Assembly: GCA_030526195.1 (NCBI GenBank)
Contig: JAUNDG010000004.1
Coordinates: 81,467 to 145,466 of the forward strand
Reading direction: 5' to 3'
DNA: 64,000 bases
DNA from: Lachnospiraceae bacterium
Lineage (GTDB): Bacteria > Bacillota > Clostridia > Lachnospirales > Lachnospiraceae
How positions within the stretch are numbered: position 1 is the stretch's first letter; each line of letters begins with the position of its first letter. Position numbers and translations under genes: made by a program. This document shows, piece by piece, positions 62,887 through 64,000 of the stretch. The notes under the pieces are model-generated. The model made no database searches, was not told the origin of the DNA, and saw only the letters and a list, made by a program, of their open reading frames with translations.

Positions 62887-63722
62887 CTGTCCAATCGGGT
62901 GAAATTGCCTTTTGGACAGAAGAGCAAGCTGCGGGCGCGACCATGAAATCTGTCCACTTAGGGTGAAATTGTCTTTTGGACAGAGGAGAAAGACGTGAGT
63001 GCCGGGAAAAAATCTGTCCAGTCTGGCAGAATTGGCTAATGGACAGAAAGAAGCAAGCCCTGCGGCCAGAGGCCGCAGTGAAATATCTGTCCGATTGGGA
63101 GAAGATATGCTTTCGGACAGACAAACAAGCTGCGGGCGCCACCATGAAATCTGTCCAACAGGGAGATGATTGCCATCCGGACAGATAAGCAAGTTGTGGG
63201 AGCCGGGAAGCAGTCTGTCCAGCCGGGCGGAATTGGCTAATGGACAGCAAGAAGCAAGAACTGCGGCCAGAGGCCGCAGTGAAATATCTGTCCGCGTGAG
63301 AGAAGATATCCATCCGGACAGATAAGCAAGCTGCGGGCGCCACCATGAAATCTGTCCAGTCGGTTGAGAACAGCCTTCTGGACAGACAGGCAAGATGTGA
63401 GCGCCGGGAAGCAGTCTGTCCAGATGGGCGGAATTGGCTAATGGACAGAAAGAAGCAAGCCCTGCGGCCAGCGGTCGCAGGGAAAATTCTGTCCAACAGG
63501 GAGATGATTGCCATCCGGACAGACAAACAAGCTGCGGGGGCCACCATGAAATCTGTCCAACAGGGAGATGATTGCCATCCGGACAGATAAGTAAGTTGTG
63601 GGAGCCGGGAAGCAGTCTGTCCAGCCGGGCGGAATTGGCAAATGGACAGCAAGAAGCAAGCTCTGCGGCCAGAGGCCGCAGTGAAATATCTGTCCCCAGG
63701 GGAGATTGAGCATCCTGGACAG
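62887..63722. repeat. Thirteen-unit CTGTCC/GGACAG hairpin array
   Basis: Thirteen hairpins of 33-34 bases start at 62887, 62950, 63014, 63087, 63151, 63215, 63288, 63352, 63416, 63489, 63553, 63617 and 63690. Steps of 64, 64 and 73 give a 201-base higher-order repeat (about four copies). Each period also carries a CTGCGGCC/GGCCGCAG hairpin (for example near 63060). Interiors vary, and some keep pairing (AGTC or AGCC with GGCT). Reverse open frames of about 300 codons arise because 201 is divisible by 3. Confidence 0.88.
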
Positions 63723-63728
63723 CAAATA

Positions 63729-63761
63729 GAAAACCCCAGGAAAATCTATGTTTTCCTGGGG
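63729..63761 (-). terminator. tRNA-Leu terminator
   Basis: CCCCAGGAAAA/TTTTCCTGGGG stem, 6-base loop, with UUUUC following on the reverse strand. Confidence 0.85.
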
Positions 63762-63769
63762 TAATATAA

Positions 63770-63853
63770 TGCCGGCGGTGGGACTCGAACCCACACGCCA
63801 TCACTGACAACAGATTTTGAGTCTGCATCGTCTACCAATTCCGACACGCCGGC
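63770..63853 (-). tRNA. tRNA-Leu (anticodon CAA)
   Basis: Reverse strand begins GCCGGCGTGTCGGAATTGG and ends GGTTCGAGTCCCACC with acceptor GCCGGC and discriminator A. The anticodon arm is CAGA-CTCAAAA-TCTG, giving CAA (reads UUG). A long variable arm marks it as class II. CCA is not encoded. Confidence 0.95.
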
Positions 63854-63879
63854 TTATATGAAATTTTTCATACTTGAGT

Positions 63880-63907
63880 ATTATAACATGACTTGCTCAT
63901 AATACAA
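63880..63907 (-). promoter_or_regulatory. tRNA-Leu promoter
   Basis: Reverse-strand TTGTAT (63907-63902), 16 bases, TATAAT (63885-63880), 27 bases before the tRNA 5' end. Confidence 0.75.
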
Positions 63908-63910
63908 ACC

Positions 63911-64000
63911 CTAAATTGCACAGATTTCATTGCAGCGGGTGGCAACCTCATTTGAAAAAGTAAATTCCACCCCCATCTCTCCCAAGATGGAAGTTTCTTG
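63911..64000 (-). CDS. Possible C-terminal end of a gene entering from the right
   Basis: An open reverse frame from the window edge to TAG encodes 29 residues, beginning QETSILGEMGVEFTF and ending ATRCNEICAI. Composition is protein-like, but the stretch is too short to identify. It would overlap nothing, and the tRNA promoter follows it directly. Confidence 0.35.
   Translation of the reverse strand, partial: QETSILGEMGVEFTFSNEVATRCNEICAI

Noticed and set aside
62887-63722. CRISPR array
   Set aside because: Unit length and spacing look CRISPR-like at first, but the 'spacers' recur in a 201-base period, the units are inverted repeats with variable interiors, and no cas gene is near.
62750-63828. 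Two long reverse open frames (about 300 and 327 codons) over the hairpin array
   Set aside because: They exist because the repeat period (201) is divisible by 3; the translations are repetitive, have no ribosome site and run through the tRNA and a terminator.

Overview
The window is about 55% GC and reads as a chromosomal segment of an anaerobic Clostridia-type Firmicute, probably a gut or other host-associated member; I cannot place it to genus. The reasons are: the conserved dnaG-rpoD-trmK-nif3 string; a class A RNase P RNA; TrpXYZ-like and FakA/FakB genes; two Feo iron systems with small FeoB-associated Cys-rich proteins; the SelD/YedF/DUF3343 selenium set; a membrane pyrophosphatase; AGGAGG-type ribosome binding sites; and TTGACA/TATAAT promoters.

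Layout. 1-3400: two AraC-type regulators, an XdhC-type maturation factor and an unrecognised reverse gene. 3.7-8.5 kb: Na/Pi cotransporter, AlaA aminotransferase, dGTPase. 8.6-15 kb: housekeeping block (primase, sigma-70, TrmK, Nif3, TGS-uridine kinase). 15.0-16.7 kb: RNase P RNA flanked by hairpin repeats, then a PAP2 membrane protein. 16.9-19.8 kb: lipoprotein-permease-ATPase ABC importer. 19.9-27.2 kb: divergent FakA-like and DegV/FakB-like genes, a membrane methyltransferase, a GH3-type acyl-adenylating enzyme and a 7TM-GAF-GGDEF-HD-GYP protein. 27.5-33 kb: lipoprotein amidase, amidohydrolase, FeoA-FeoB fusion with its Cys-rich partner. 33-39.6 kb: an accessory island, AT-rich in its first part. 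39.7-47 kb: a reverse-strand polyamine operon (speA-speE-CASDH-nspC-aguA-aguB) behind a strong promoter, a structured leader and an attenuator. 47.2-52.3 kb: nitroreductase, Ogt, and a second feo operon with DtxR-like boxes. 52.6-58 kb: esterase, GH3 beta-glucosidase carrying an in-frame repeat, and a DUF3990/Xre toxin-antitoxin-like pair. 58.1-62.8 kb: selenium genes and a K+-dependent-type membrane pyrophosphatase. 62.9-64 kb: a 13-unit hairpin array, tRNA-Leu(CAA), and the tail of a reverse gene.

Most striking finding. At 33.5-39.5 kb a Hin/Pin-type serine recombinase gene is followed by two 26-bp imperfect palindromes in inverted orientation (34142-34167 and 34276-34301). Both have the half-site/GT dinucleotide/half-site layout of DNA-invertase crossover sites and share the same central dinucleotide. 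The roughly 134 bp between their centres hold a good sigma-A promoter (TTGAAA, 17 bp, TAAAAT) that now points back toward the recombinase. Inversion would point it into three genes: a DUF2971 protein, an SPFH-domain protein with C-terminal zinc ribbons, and a large zinc ribbon-TIR-TM-DUF6273 protein. I read this as a phase-variable, invertase-controlled TIR/SPFH system, possibly immunity or stress related, with its promoter off in this assembly.

A second theme is an unusual richness in hairpin repeats. One family is a roughly 180-bp multi-stem element with several full or partial copies, one of them inserted in frame in a beta-glucosidase. Another consists of arrays of uniform 33-nt hairpins with CTGTCC/GGACAG ends (5 units at 33 kb, 13 units in a 201-bp higher-order repeat at 63 kb, one solo unit at 43 kb). 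Smaller tandem hairpins flank rnpB and precede rpoD. All product names come from reading motifs by eye; no database search was possible.
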